A DNA stretch of 64,000 nt from DASQFI01 sp035633215 (lineage in GTDB: Bacteria; Acidobacteriota; Vicinamibacteria; Vicinamibacterales; SCN-69-37), in the NCBI GenBank assembly GCA_035633215.1, contig DASQFI010000010.1, forward strand, positions 372,001-436,000. The letters are read 5' to 3'. The notes below the pieces were generated by a model. It saw only the letters and a list, made by a program, of their open reading frames with translations. It searched no databases and was not told the DNA's origin. Position 1 is the stretch's first letter, and every line of letters starts with the position of its first letter. Below are positions 9,839-19,097 of this stretch, in pieces. The position numbers and the translations under genes were made by a program.

Positions 9839-12133
9839 TCACTTCATCACTCTCGCCAAGTTCCTCCTCGCATCCTCGAAGTCCGGCTTGATCCGCAGCG
9901 CCCGCTCGAACTCAGCGAGCGCTGCCCTCCGTCGCCCGAGTTGCGCCAGCGCCACGCCCAGATCGTTGTGAATCGCGAACGCGGTTGCTTCTGGCTCGTA
10001 CCGGAGCGCCGACTGATACGCGCGCACGGCGGCGTCGACCTGCCCCATGTCGTGCAGCAGGTTGCCGAGGCTGTAGTGCGCAAACGCCAGCGTCGGCTGC
10101 AACCGGACTGCGGCGTTGAGATGTGAAACCGCGTCGTCGCGGCGTCCAAGCCGTCTGTACGCGTCCGCCAGGTTGACGTGGGGAAGCGCCGCATCCGGTT
10201 TGAGCCGGAGCGTTTCGTTGAATTCAGCGATCGCCTCGTCAAGGCGACCGGCCTTCGCGAGAACCGTGCCCAGATTATTGTGCGCCTCGGCGTAATTGGG
10301 CTTCAGGCGGAGCGCTTCCTGATAATGGGCAATCGCTTCCTCCGCGCGACCGACTCGAGCCAGCGCCGAGGCGAGGTTGTCATGCGCATCCGCATAGTTC
10401 GGATTGATTTGCAGCGCCGTCTCAATCTGCGCGATCGCTTCGTCGTACCGGCCCAGTTTCTGAAGAATGCTTCCCAGATTGTGGTGTGCTTCGGCGCCTT
10501 GACGCTCGCGCGTCTGCAATCGAAGGGCAGTCATGTAGTAACCGAGGGCTTCGTCGATGCGGCCTTGCTGTTCGGTGACGATGCCGAGGTTGTTGTACGC
10601 CTCGGCGTAGGTTGGAAACAGGCGTAGCGCCTCCTTGTGTTCCTTCGCGGCCTCGTCCAGCCGGCCCAGCCGCTGAAGGGCCACGCCGAGATTGTTGTGA
10701 GCCTCCGGATTGCCGGGGTAAATCCGGACTGACGTCTGCAGCAAGGCCATGGCCTCTGCCAGCCCCTCCGGCGAATCGGCCAGCTTGAGAATGGCCAGAT
10801 TGTTGTAAGCCATCCAGGCGCCAGGATTCCGCGCGATCGTCTCGCGATAGAGCGTCTCGGCGCTCACGTACTGCCGGCTCTGGAACCAGGTCAGCATTCC
10901 AAGGACGCCGAGCAGAACGACGGCTGGCGCCATCGCCGGCGCGGCGGCGGGCAACCATCGACGCGCGATCGTCGTGAGTCCGCCACCCGCCAGCGCGAGG
11001 ATCGGAATGCTCGCGAGATACTGGAAATGATCGGCGACAAACGAGTACCGGAAAGGAAAGACGTTCACGAACCCGAGCGCCGGCAGCAGAGTCCCGCAGA
11101 ACAGGAGAAGCGCGGCCAGCGGCGCACGAGTGGTCATCCGGGACCGCCAGGCGAGCGCGAGTACGGCCACGAGACCGAGCGGATAGAGGTATTGCCACCA
11201 GACCGCCTGGCTGACGTCCCACCGTGGGTATACGAAGATCAAATTCACTGGCCATAGCAGCTTGGCAAGGTAGAACCAGACGGCGCGGCCAGCGATCAGC
11301 CCGCGCTCGATGAGCGTGAGATCGAATTCGGCGCCGCGAGCGCCGATGACCGTGTGCTCCACCCACGCCGTCAGGAGTCCGGCCCCGATCCCCAGCGCAA
11401 GAAACGGGACGAGCGGGACGACGTCGCGATGCCAGTTCAAGCGGCCGCGCTGCCACCAGAGAACGACGAGCAGCGCCGCCGGCAGCGTCGCCGTCACCGA
11501 CTTGGCAAGCAGCGCGAGCGCAAAGAGCCCGAAGGCAAGCGCGTAGGCCCCTCGGCTGCGATTGTCGTCGAAGTGAAGGTAGGCCAGCGCTGCCGAGAGA
11601 TAGAGCACGCCGGACAGCGTGTTCTTGAGCTCGGTGATCCAGGCGACCGACTCGACATGGACCGGGTGAAGGGCGAACAGCGCGCCGATGAGCAGCGCGC
11701 CTGGCACTGCCAGCCGGCGCAGGATCGCGATCAGGAGCACGCCGGACAATGCGTGGAGGACGATGTTGACGAGGTGGTATCCCAGCGTGTCGTCGCCCCA
11801 CAACCTATGGAACAACCAGAACGCCGAGTGCACGACCGGGTAGTACTGCTGCGTCGCGCCCAGCTCGAACCAGATCCGGCCCAGCCCGTCTGCCGACCTG
11901 AGCTCCGGACTCGTGATGTGCGCGTCATCGTCCCACAGCACACTGCCGTGCCATGCCGGCTGATAGGACAGGAGGACGGCGATCACGAGGGCCGGCAAGA
12001 GAAAACCGTCGGCTCGTCTTTTAGGGCCGGCCGGCGACGGCTCGTGAAGAACGACGCCGCCGTCGTCGGGTGCGTTCGTCTCGCGTTTGGGACGAGACCC
12101 GGATTTCGATGTCGGCCTCTTCCGGCGGCTCAC
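9839..12133 (-). CDS. TMTC-like membrane protein with C-terminal TPR repeats
   Basis: The N-terminal half has about ten transmembrane helices and an early periplasmic loop with VLWDDDAHI, the acidic motif of GT-C glycosyltransferases. The C-terminal half (from about residue 425) is a run of about ten TPR units such as YAEAHNNLGTVLAKAGRLDEAI. This matches TMTC-like (DUF1736 plus TPR) proteins that use polyprenyl-phosphate sugars to glycosylate exported proteins or polymers. The frame is open to 12367, but those codons overlap the divergent gene at 12174. GTG at 12133 (MSRRKRP) gives about 764 residues and is my choice; ATG at 12175 is the alternative. Confidence 0.85.
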   Translation of the reverse strand: MSRRKRPTSKSGSRPKRETNAPDDGGVVLHEPSPAGPKRRADGFLLPALVIAVLLSYQPAWHGSVLWDDDAHITSPELRSADGLGRIWFELGATQQYYPVVHSAFWLFHRLWGDDTLGYHLVNIVLHALSGVLLIAILRRLAVPGALLIGALFALHPVHVESVAWITELKNTLSGVLYLSAALAYLHFDDNRSRGAYALAFGLFALALLAKSVTATLPAALLVVLWWQRGRLNWHRDVVPLVPFLALGIGAGLLTAWVEHTVIGARGAEFDLTLIERGLIAGRAVWFYLAKLLWPVNLIFVYPRWDVSQAVWWQYLYPLGLVAVLALAWRSRMTTRAPLAALLLFCGTLLPALGFVNVFPFRYSFVADHFQYLASIPILALAGGGLTTIARRWLPAAAPAMAPAVVLLGVLGMLTWFQSRQYVSAETLYRETIARNPGAWMAYNNLAILKLADSPEGLAEAMALLQTSVRIYPGNPEAHNNLGVALQRLGRLDEAAKEHKEALRLFPTYAEAYNNLGIVTEQQGRIDEALGYYMTALRLQTRERQGAEAHHNLGSILQKLGRYDEAIAQIETALQINPNYADAHDNLASALARVGRAEEAIAHYQEALRLKPNYAEAHNNLGTVLAKAGRLDEAIAEFNETLRLKPDAALPHVNLADAYRRLGRRDDAVSHLNAAVRLQPTLAFAHYSLGNLLHDMGQVDAAVRAYQSALRYEPEATAFAIHNDLGVALAQLGRRRAALAEFERALRIKPDFEDARRNLARVMK

Positions 12134-12173
12134 AGCGGCATTATCTGCGGTGCGGTAAGCTCGAAGGCCTAGC

Positions 12174-13325
12174 ATGTCCGTGCCAGCGTATCCAGCGGCG
12201 CGAGCCGTGTCGCGGAAGGTCCAGGCCCACTTTGCGCGGCGCCTCGCGACCGCGCGCGACCGCGGCCGCGCCGACCTGGCGCCCGAGCCCGACGCCGAAG
12301 CGATCGAAGCGATCATCGACGCGGCATTCTGGGCGAGTCTGCGACGCGAGGAAGGGCTCACGCCCAAGATCTCGATGGCGCTCCTGCCGCCCGTGCAAGC
12401 CGGTCAGCCGCTTCGATTCGAACGGCAACTGCCGCTCGAGCCCGCGGCGCTCGCCAAGCTCGCGCCGGCCGTCGAACGCCCGGGCATCCATCTCGGCGTG
12501 TGGCAGAACGGTGCGGCGAACGGTGCCGCGTCGTTTCGTGTCTGGGGCACGACCCGCAGTCTGCCGGCTTACTGCCTGGTCATCGAGGTCGTCGCCTCGG
12601 GCCTGCTCGTCGTCAAGGATCGCAGCGAGCCGATCGGAAAGTTCATCAACGTCGCGGTGCTCGAGGGGGACCAGATCAAGTTCGTGGACGAGCAGGGCAT
12701 CGATGTCCCTGATTGTCCCGGTCTGCTCCGGACGTTGCTCGGGTTCGACGCGTCAGCGCCGGATGGCGAATCCGTGAGCGTCCTCGTGCAGCTCGCGACG
12801 TCGATACGTGCCCATGGACGCGGCGGCACACTGCTCGTGACGCCCGCGGGCTCGTCGGCCTGGCAGGAGTCGATTGCCAGTCCGGTGCTGTACTCCGTGC
12901 AGCCGCCCTTCGCGGAACTGGCGGATCTGATTCGGCTTCATCCGGACGAGCGCCTTCGCCACGAGTGGCAGGACGACTTCCGCCGCGCGGTGGACGCCAT
13001 CGCGGGCCTGACGGCGGTGGACGGCGCCACCCTCATCAACGATCAGTACGAGGTGCATGCCTTCGGCGCGAAGATCGCGCGGCGGCGGGGCAGCGCGCCG
13101 GTCGAAACGGTGAGGGTCACCGAGCCCGTCGAGGGCAGCACGATGTCGACGGCCGTGCCGACGCAGCTGGGCGGAACGAGGCACCTCTCGGCGGCCCAGT
13201 TCGTCCACGATCAGCGCGACTCGATCGCGCTCGTGGCGTCCCAGGACGGACGGTTCACGATCTTCAAGTGGTCGCCGTGCGAGGACATGGTGCACGCGCA
13301 TCGCGTCGAAGCGCTGTTGCTTTGA
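12174..13325 (+). CDS. DisA/DAC-like (DACNV-type) nucleotide-sensor domain protein
   Basis: The C-terminal part of this 383-residue protein resembles the diadenylate cyclase fold. It has DGA (283-285) in AVDGATLINDQYEVHAFGAKI-like context, then GGTRHLSA (333-340) followed by DSIALVASQDGRFTIF. Active DisA/CdaA enzymes use DGA and RHR; here the third residue is Leu, so activity is uncertain. The N-terminal 230 residues are alpha/beta and unassigned. This layout fits proteins named as probable sensor domain DACNV. The last codon and stop overlap the TTG start of the following glycosyltransferase. What else it could be: a non-catalytic nucleotide binder. Confidence 0.65.
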   Translation: MSVPAYPAARAVSRKVQAHFARRLATARDRGRADLAPEPDAEAIEAIIDAAFWASLRREEGLTPKISMALLPPVQAGQPLRFERQLPLEPAALAKLAPAVERPGIHLGVWQNGAANGAASFRVWGTTRSLPAYCLVIEVVASGLLVVKDRSEPIGKFINVAVLEGDQIKFVDEQGIDVPDCPGLLRTLLGFDASAPDGESVSVLVQLATSIRAHGRGGTLLVTPAGSSAWQESIASPVLYSVQPPFAELADLIRLHPDERLRHEWQDDFRRAVDAIAGLTAVDGATLINDQYEVHAFGAKIARRRGSAPVETVRVTEPVEGSTMSTAVPTQLGGTRHLSAAQFVHDQRDSIALVASQDGRFTIFKWSPCEDMVHAHRVEALLL

Positions 13326-14716
13326 GACTGCTCCACGCCATTCACGACTTCCTGCCGCGCTACCGGGCAGGTTCGGAGGTCTACGCCCTGACGCTCGCGC
13401 ACGAGCTCGCGCGGCGGCACCACGTGACCATCCTTTGCGCCGACTACGATCCGGTCCGGCCGCACGGCGAGGTGGTCTGGCGGCTGCACGAGGGCTTGCC
13501 GGTCGTCGAGGTGATCAACAACTGGGTGTGCGGCTCGTTCGAGGACACGTACCGCTCTCCGGTGATGGGCGATCGGCTGCGGCACGTGTTGCGCGCGGTG
13601 CAGCCCGACGTCGTGCATGTGCACAACCTGCTCAATCTCTCATTCGATCTGCCGTCGCTGGCGCGGGCGGCTGGCATTCCCGTGGTCGCGACGCTGCACG
13701 ACTACACGTTGGTGTGCGCGTCCGGCGGGCAGCGGATCCATCGTGCCGACCATTACGTCTGCCACGAAATCGATCTGGATCGGTGCGCCCGTTGTTTCAG
13801 TGAGTCGCCGTTCCAGACGCGGATGTCGCTGGGTCTCGTCGCGGCCGCGCCGGCGCCCGTCCGGACGCTCGCCGGGGCGGTGCGCCGGCAGATGCCGGCC
13901 CTCACGCGTCGGCTCGCCGAGGCGGCACCGAGGCCGTCGGACATCGACGCGGCGGAAATGGCCCGGCGGCTCGCGGCGGCGAGGAATGCATGGCAGCAGA
14001 TCGATCTCTTCGTCGCGCCGTCCCAGTCCATCGCGACGGAGTTCGAACGGTTGGGTCTACCGGCGTCGCGGATTCGGGTGTCCGATTACGGGTTCCCGGC
14101 CATCCCGCCCCCCGCCTTCGCTCTTCGAGCTTCGGCGGGGCAGGCCCGCGTCGCCCCTGGGGCCTCGGCGGGGCAAGCTCCACTTCGCATCGGCTATGTC
14201 GGCACGCTCGTCTGGCACAAAGGCGCGCACGTCCTGATCGACGCGGTCCGCGAGCTGCCGCCGGCGTCGTGCGAAGTGAAGATCTTCGGTGACCCACACG
14301 TGTTTCGTGACTACGCCAGCGATCTACGCGCGCGTGCGTCCGGACTTCCGGTGACGTTCATGGGCCCGTTCGATCGGCCAGGCATGGCCGACGCGTACGG
14401 GTCCTTCGACGTGCTGGTCGTGCCCTCCCTCTGGCTCGAGAACTCCCCACTCGTCATCCACGAGGCGTATCAGTCGGGCGTGCCGGTCATCGGGTCGCGT
14501 ATCGGCGGGATTGCCGACCTCGTCCGCGATGGCTGGAACGGGCAGCTCTTCGAGCCGGGCTCGGCCGCCGATCTTGCCGCCGTGCTCCGGCGCGTAATCG
14601 AACAACCTGCCTGCTTGCAGGTGTTTGCGGGCCGGCTGCCGGCGGTCAAGTCGATCGGCGACGACTGTCTGGAGTGGGAAGCGCGGTATGCCGAAGTACT
14701 GAATGGCCGGACCTGA
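13322..14716 (+). CDS. GT4 family glycosyltransferase
   Basis: This 464-residue GT-B enzyme has an N-terminal domain starting LRLLHAIHDFLPRYRAGSEVYAL and a C-terminal domain with IGYVGTLVWHKGAHVLIDAV, VPSLWLENSPLVIHEAYQSGVPVIGS and GGIADLV, the GT4 nucleotide-sugar site. The start is TTG at 13322, overlapping the upstream stop as TTGA, so the pair is translationally coupled. A Cys-rich insertion (CHEIDLDRCARCF, near residue 150) is shared with the related enzyme at 15657. Between the two domains (about residues 263-280) is a low-complexity insert, ALRASAGQARVAPGASAGQA, encoded by a palindromic repeat. Confidence 0.88.
   Translation: MRLLHAIHDFLPRYRAGSEVYALTLAHELARRHHVTILCADYDPVRPHGEVVWRLHEGLPVVEVINNWVCGSFEDTYRSPVMGDRLRHVLRAVQPDVVHVHNLLNLSFDLPSLARAAGIPVVATLHDYTLVCASGGQRIHRADHYVCHEIDLDRCARCFSESPFQTRMSLGLVAAAPAPVRTLAGAVRRQMPALTRRLAEAAPRPSDIDAAEMARRLAAARNAWQQIDLFVAPSQSIATEFERLGLPASRIRVSDYGFPAIPPPAFALRASAGQARVAPGASAGQAPLRIGYVGTLVWHKGAHVLIDAVRELPPASCEVKIFGDPHVFRDYASDLRARASGLPVTFMGPFDRPGMADAYGSFDVLVVPSLWLENSPLVIHEAYQSGVPVIGSRIGGIADLVRDGWNGQLFEPGSAADLAAVLRRVIEQPACLQVFAGRLPAVKSIGDDCLEWEARYAEVLNGRT
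14110..14140 (-). repeat. CCGCC-GAA-GC small palindrome, copy 1 (within coding sequence)
   Basis: On the minus strand this reads a 7-bp stem (CCCCGCC with GGCGGGG), an internal loop GAA/GAA, a 2-bp GC/GC stem and a 7-nt loop. It is the longest member of a family whose other three copies are 28 nt with a 4-nt loop. It lies in frame in the linker between the two Rossmann domains of the GT4 enzyme. Confidence 0.75.
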
Positions 14717-14721
14717 TCTTG

Positions 14722-15651
14722 ATGACCAAACATCGCGTGTCGATCGTGGTGCCGACGCGAAACGGCGCGGCGACCCTGCCGGCCCTGCTGGACGCGATCT
14801 GGCACCAGCGCGTCTCGTGGCCCATTGAGACGATTGCCATCGATTCCGGGTCCACCGATGGCACGCTGGAGTTGCTGAAGGGCAAAGTCGATCACCTCAT
14901 TCCCATCCCGCCGCACACGTTCGACCACGGGCTGACGCGAAACCTCGGCATCATGCAGGCGCGCGGCGATTTCATCGTGATGCTGGTCCAGGATGCCGTG
15001 CCGGCGTCCGACACGTGGCTCGAAGCGCTGACGGCGCCGCTCGCCTCCGACGAGAGACTGGCGGGCACGTTCGCGCGGCAGCAGCCGGCGCCCGGTGCCA
15101 GCGGCACGGCGCGGCGCAACCTGGCGAAATGGGTCGCCGGTGGCGATCGGGCGTTGACGAAGTCCGTCGAGAGCCAGCGGGAGCTGGACGACCTGCCGCC
15201 GATGCAGCGCCTGTTCCGCTGTGCCTTCGACAACGTCTGTTCCTGCATCCGACGCTCCGTCTGGACGGAGCATCCGTTCCGCTCGGCCTCGATCGCCGAG
15301 GATCTTCAGTGGGCCCATGAAGTGATGCTGGCGGGCTATTCCATCGCCTTCGTGCCCGACGCCGTCGTCGTCCACTCGCACGATCGATCGCCCCTGTACG
15401 AGTTCAAGCGGACGCGCTTGCTTCATCGCCGGCTCTTCGAGTTGTTCGAGCTCGAGACGATTCCCAGCGTGCCCCTGTTGCTGCGCTCGATCGCGGCGAC
15501 GTTCGCCGCCCACCTCTGGTACGAGCGGGGCAGCCCGGCGCGAGTGCCGCGGGCGGCGGCACTGGCCGTCGCGTGGCCGCTCGGCCAGTATCTCGGCGCC
15601 CGCGACGAACGGACGCGGGCCGATCATCTACGGCAGGGCATCCTGGGGTGA
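14722..15651 (+). CDS. GT2 family glycosyltransferase
   Basis: This 309-residue GT-A enzyme starts MTKHRVSIVVPTRNGAATL and carries the donor-binding IDSGSTDGTLELL. The DxD equivalent appears as QDAVP near residue 92. The tail region HDRSPLYEFKRTRLLHRRLFEL resembles rhamnosyltransferase-type GT2 proteins. ATG at 14722 follows the previous stop by 5 bases, so it belongs to the same operon as the two GT4 genes around it. The sugar transferred cannot be told from sequence. Confidence 0.88.
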   Translation: MTKHRVSIVVPTRNGAATLPALLDAIWHQRVSWPIETIAIDSGSTDGTLELLKGKVDHLIPIPPHTFDHGLTRNLGIMQARGDFIVMLVQDAVPASDTWLEALTAPLASDERLAGTFARQQPAPGASGTARRNLAKWVAGGDRALTKSVESQRELDDLPPMQRLFRCAFDNVCSCIRRSVWTEHPFRSASIAEDLQWAHEVMLAGYSIAFVPDAVVVHSHDRSPLYEFKRTRLLHRRLFELFELETIPSVPLLLRSIAATFAAHLWYERGSPARVPRAAALAVAWPLGQYLGARDERTRADHLRQGILG

Positions 15652-15656
15652 GCTGA

Positions 15657-17966
15657 TTGCGGATTCTGCTGGTCGTCCACGGGTTTCCGCCCGCGGCATC
15701 AGGTGGCACCGAGATCTACGCGGACGCGCACGCCAGGACGCTGCGCGATCGATTTGGCGACGACATCTTCGTCCTCACGCGCGAGCAGGATCCCAGCCGG
15801 CCCGACTACGCCACACGCATCGACACGCGCCAGGGCATCCGCATTGCCTGGATCAACAACTGCTTCCGCCGCACGCGACGGTTCGAGGAGACGTACGCTA
15901 ATCCGGCGATCGACGACATCGCGTCCAGGCTGATTGACGAATTCGCCCCTGACGTCGCGCACGTTCACCATCTGACCTGCCTCTCCACGGGGATCGTCCA
16001 CGCGCTCGCCGATCGACGCGTGGCCGTGTTCATGACGCTCCATGACTACTGGCTGCTGTGCCATCGCGGACAGCTTCTCGACGAGGCGTACCGGCTGTGC
16101 CCGGGACCCGAGCCCGACGGGTGCAAGCACTGCCTCGGCGCGGCGGCTGGCGTTGGAGCGGCCGGTTTTGCCGGCGCTGCCGTGCTGCGCGCCGTTGGCA
16201 GCCGCTTGCCGCCCATGATTTCGCGGAGTCTCCTGAGCGGAGCTCGGCGAGCGAGCGCGCGTTTCGCCAGCACTCGACGAAACGAGGAAGAGGCGCGCCG
16301 GCGACTGGCGCACATGCGCGAGCTGTGCGGCAGAGTCACGCTCTTCTTCGCGCCCTCGGATCACCTGCGGCGCCGGTTCGTCGAGTTCGGCGTCGCGCCG
16401 GCGCGCATCCAACTGTCGCCGTACGGAATCGAGCGCGTCCGGCCCAGTGAGATGGCCGGCTCTTCCGCCGACCGCCTGCGCGTAGGTTTTGTCGGAAGCC
16501 TGATCGTGTCCAAGGCGCCGCATCTCCTCATCGAGGCTTTTCAGCGGTTGCCGGAGAAGGCAGCGGCCCTCGACATTTTTGGGGGCTATGCCGCGTATCA
16601 CGGCGACGACCGGTACTGGCGGCGGCTCGCCCCGTGGATGGGAGACCGGCGTGTCCGGTTTCATGGCGCGGTCCCGCACGATCGGATCTCCGACGTCATG
16701 TCGGCGATTGACGTGCTGGTCGTACCGTCGGTCTGGCCGGAGACGAGCCCGATCGTGATTCGTGAGGCGCTTGACGCCGGTGTGCCCGTCATCGGGTCGA
16801 GGATCGGGGGCATTCCCGAGACGGTCCAGGACGGCGTGAACGGGCTGCTGTGTCGTCCAGGCGACGTGGACGATCTGCATCGCGCACTTTCGCGGCTCGT
16901 GACCGAGCCGGAACTGCTCCAGACGCTGCGCCATGGCATTGCGCCCGTGCGGACGATCGACGAGGACGTCATGGTGACACGCGGATTCTATGACTCCGCG
17001 GGCGAGACCAGGGAGTCGCGACCTTCACGAGGTGCCCATGTGAATCCGCCGTCCGCGGTGGCGGCCATCGTGCTGAGCTATGGGGCTGCTGACGATGCGA
17101 TTCTCGCGGCGCGGTCGCTCCAGGGCTCGCGTCCAGCCGTGCGCGTCATCATCGTCGAGAACGGATCGAGCGAGGAAAGTCGAGCGGCGCTGGCTGCGGT
17201 CGGCGAGGAGGTCACCGTCATTCAGACCGGCCGTAATCTCGGATTTTCGGGCGGCATGAACGTGGGCATCCGCAACGCGCTCGCCGGCGGCGCGAGCCAC
17301 GTGTTACTGGTCAACAGCGACATGATTCTTCCGCCCGATTGTGTCGACCGCCTGCGGGCCGCGCTCGAGGCCACCGGCGCCGGGATCGCGGGCCCGGTCG
17401 TCCTCAGTCGGGCCATGCCGGATCGCGTCGGCACCCTCGGAATCTCCTACCGGCCGACGTCGGGCCGTATGCGGCACCAGTCGTTCGACGTCTCCTTCCC
17501 GTCGATGGACGCGCCGCGCACGCGGCCCGTGGACGCCGTCAGCGGCTGCGCGATGCTCGTCAGGCGCGCGGTCATCGACGCCATCGGGCTGCTCGACGAG
17601 CAGTACTTCTTCAGCTTCGAGGATCTCGACTGGTGTTTTCGCGCCCGGCGCGCCGGATTCGAGACGGTCCTGGCCGGCGACGCGATCGCCTACCACGAGG
17701 GCGCCCGATCGATCGGCGTCAGCTCGCCGCGGCGGCTGTACTATGCCGCGCGCAATCATCTTCGGTTCGCGGAGCGGGCCGGCAACGCGGGCCGGCTGGC
17801 GTCTCTCTGGCGCGGCTCGTCGATCGTCGTTCTGAACGTCGCTCACGCCGTTCGCGCCGGCGGCGGGTCGCTGCCAACCCGTCTTGCCGCCGTGGCGCGC
17901 GGCACACGGGACCATTTCGCCGGACGATACGGGCAGGCGGACGAGGACGCTACTTCCGTTCGGTGA
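15657..17966 (+). CDS. Bifunctional GT4-GT2 glycosyltransferase
   Basis: This 769-residue chain joins two enzymes. Residues about 1-440 form a GT4 enzyme (RILLVVHGFPPAASGGTEIY; VGFVGSLIVSKAPHLLIEAF; VPSVWPETSPIVIREALDAG). Residues about 465-740 form a GT2 enzyme of the rhamnosyltransferase type (AAIVLSYGAADDAILAARSL; VENGSSEES; LVNSDMILP; YFFSFEDLDWCFRARRAGF). The GT4 half has a Cys-containing insertion near residue 150 like that of the enzyme at 13322. The start is TTG at 15657. A GTG at 17040, with GAGG eight bases upstream, lies just before the GT2 domain and could also produce that half alone. Confidence 0.88.
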   Translation: MRILLVVHGFPPAASGGTEIYADAHARTLRDRFGDDIFVLTREQDPSRPDYATRIDTRQGIRIAWINNCFRRTRRFEETYANPAIDDIASRLIDEFAPDVAHVHHLTCLSTGIVHALADRRVAVFMTLHDYWLLCHRGQLLDEAYRLCPGPEPDGCKHCLGAAAGVGAAGFAGAAVLRAVGSRLPPMISRSLLSGARRASARFASTRRNEEEARRRLAHMRELCGRVTLFFAPSDHLRRRFVEFGVAPARIQLSPYGIERVRPSEMAGSSADRLRVGFVGSLIVSKAPHLLIEAFQRLPEKAAALDIFGGYAAYHGDDRYWRRLAPWMGDRRVRFHGAVPHDRISDVMSAIDVLVVPSVWPETSPIVIREALDAGVPVIGSRIGGIPETVQDGVNGLLCRPGDVDDLHRALSRLVTEPELLQTLRHGIAPVRTIDEDVMVTRGFYDSAGETRESRPSRGAHVNPPSAVAAIVLSYGAADDAILAARSLQGSRPAVRVIIVENGSSEESRAALAAVGEEVTVIQTGRNLGFSGGMNVGIRNALAGGASHVLLVNSDMILPPDCVDRLRAALEATGAGIAGPVVLSRAMPDRVGTLGISYRPTSGRMRHQSFDVSFPSMDAPRTRPVDAVSGCAMLVRRAVIDAIGLLDEQYFFSFEDLDWCFRARRAGFETVLAGDAIAYHEGARSIGVSSPRRLYYAARNHLRFAERAGNAGRLASLWRGSSIVVLNVAHAVRAGGGSLPTRLAAVARGTRDHFAGRYGQADEDATSVR

Positions 17967-18699
17967 CCCGGTACTGAAGCGCCAGGATGAGACCGTAGAC
18001 GAACGTCAGCACGAAAAGCGCTTCCGACGCCGCGAGCCGATGGAACAAGCGGCCCCCGGGCGTCGCTTCGAAGAACGGCGACCAGACCGGCGGATCGAAG
18101 TAGGCCGCGAGCGCGAGACCGGTCGTGAGCGTGGCCCACTTCGTGTTCCAGAATCGCTCCGTGGGATGACGGCCGGCCGCGCGGATGAATGCCAGCACGA
18201 CGAGCGTACCCAACGCCGCGCCAATCCCGTTCAACACGACGTCGTTCCAGTCGAAGTAATCCGGTGCTCCGCGGGACAGCGCCACGGCCTGGTAGCCCTC
18301 GTCGAGAGCGCCGAGCAACGTGGCCGCGATCCACGAGAGCTCGAGGTTGGCCAGGCCACGCGCGAGCAGCACCATCAGCAGGGCATACTGCGGATAGTGA
18401 ATGGTCTCCACCGCATTCACGACGATCAGCTTGTGCGCGACAATCGTCAGCCCCAGCAGGACGGTGGCCGCCATGCCGAACGCGGTGCGGTGCCTGCCCG
18501 GCCACAGCCAGATGACGGCATATCCAATCACGCCGGCGGCGATGAATCCCATCCGGACGGCGTAGTCGTACTCCGAGAACCCGTATCGGGTCGCCAGCCA
18601 GTCGCAGAAGTCCGTCACGGGCAGATGCAGGAACAGGTCGCCCAGGAAGACGACGGCGGCGGCAGCGAGCCAGCCTGGCGAGACGCGACGGCCCGCCAT
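17950..18699 (-). CDS. VanZ-like membrane protein
   Basis: This 249-residue integral membrane protein has about seven or eight hydrophobic helices. The conserved core is GALDEGYQAVAL followed by DWNDVVLNGIGAALG, the E-Q...D-x-x-x-N pattern of VanZ-like proteins. The biochemical role of this family is unclear; members are often found in envelope-polymer clusters. ATG at 18699 overlaps the stop of the upstream DUF2304 gene as ATGA, and its own 3' end overlaps the convergent glycosyltransferase gene by 17 bases. Confidence 0.82.
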   Translation of the reverse strand: MAGRRVSPGWLAAAAVVFLGDLFLHLPVTDFCDWLATRYGFSEYDYAVRMGFIAAGVIGYAVIWLWPGRHRTAFGMAATVLLGLTIVAHKLIVVNAVETIHYPQYALLMVLLARGLANLELSWIAATLLGALDEGYQAVALSRGAPDYFDWNDVVLNGIGAALGTLVVLAFIRAAGRHPTERFWNTKWATLTTGLALAAYFDPPVWSPFFEATPGGRLFHRLAASEALFVLTFVYGLILALQYRVTERK

Positions 18700-19097
18700 C
18701 AAAGCAAGGGCAATCTGTCGGCGGGCGCGCCGGCGTCATGGGACCGAAGATCGCGAATCTCGGCGCCGAGAATCGCCGTCTCCTCCATGAGCCGATCAAT
18801 CTGCGTCCGCTGGCGCGACAGCACGACCGAGAACCAGAGCAGCGCGACGAACACGCTCACGACGAGCAGCATCAGGAGCAGGCTGGGCGGATAGAAGACG
18901 CCGAGCTGTCGCGCCGCCAGATCCAGCACGCCGCGCCAAATCGACAGACCGAGGATGGCCAGCGACCCGACGATCCAGAGCAGCGAGTACTCTTCGACGA
19001 GCTTCCGGCGCCGGACCAGCTCGAGCACGACCATCAACAGCACGACGCTGACGACAATCGCGACCACCTGGACCCGATCAATATCAATATCAATCAC
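18699..19097 (-). CDS. DUF2304 family membrane protein
   Basis: This 132-residue protein has three hydrophobic helices (about 9-27, 42-60 and 70-92) and the family pattern RRRKLVEEYSLLWIVGSLAILGLSIW, then VVLSRQRTQIDRLMEETAILG. DUF2304 proteins commonly sit beside DPM1-like polyprenyl-phosphate glycosyltransferases and probably help them at the membrane. Here the upstream gene encodes such a domain at its C-terminus and overlaps this gene by 8 bases. The start is GTG at 19097. Confidence 0.88.
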   Translation of the reverse strand: MIDIDIDRVQVVAIVVSVVLLMVVLELVRRRKLVEEYSLLWIVGSLAILGLSIWRGVLDLAARQLGVFYPPSLLLMLLVVSVFVALLWFSVVLSRQRTQIDRLMEETAILGAEIRDLRSHDAGAPADRLPLL

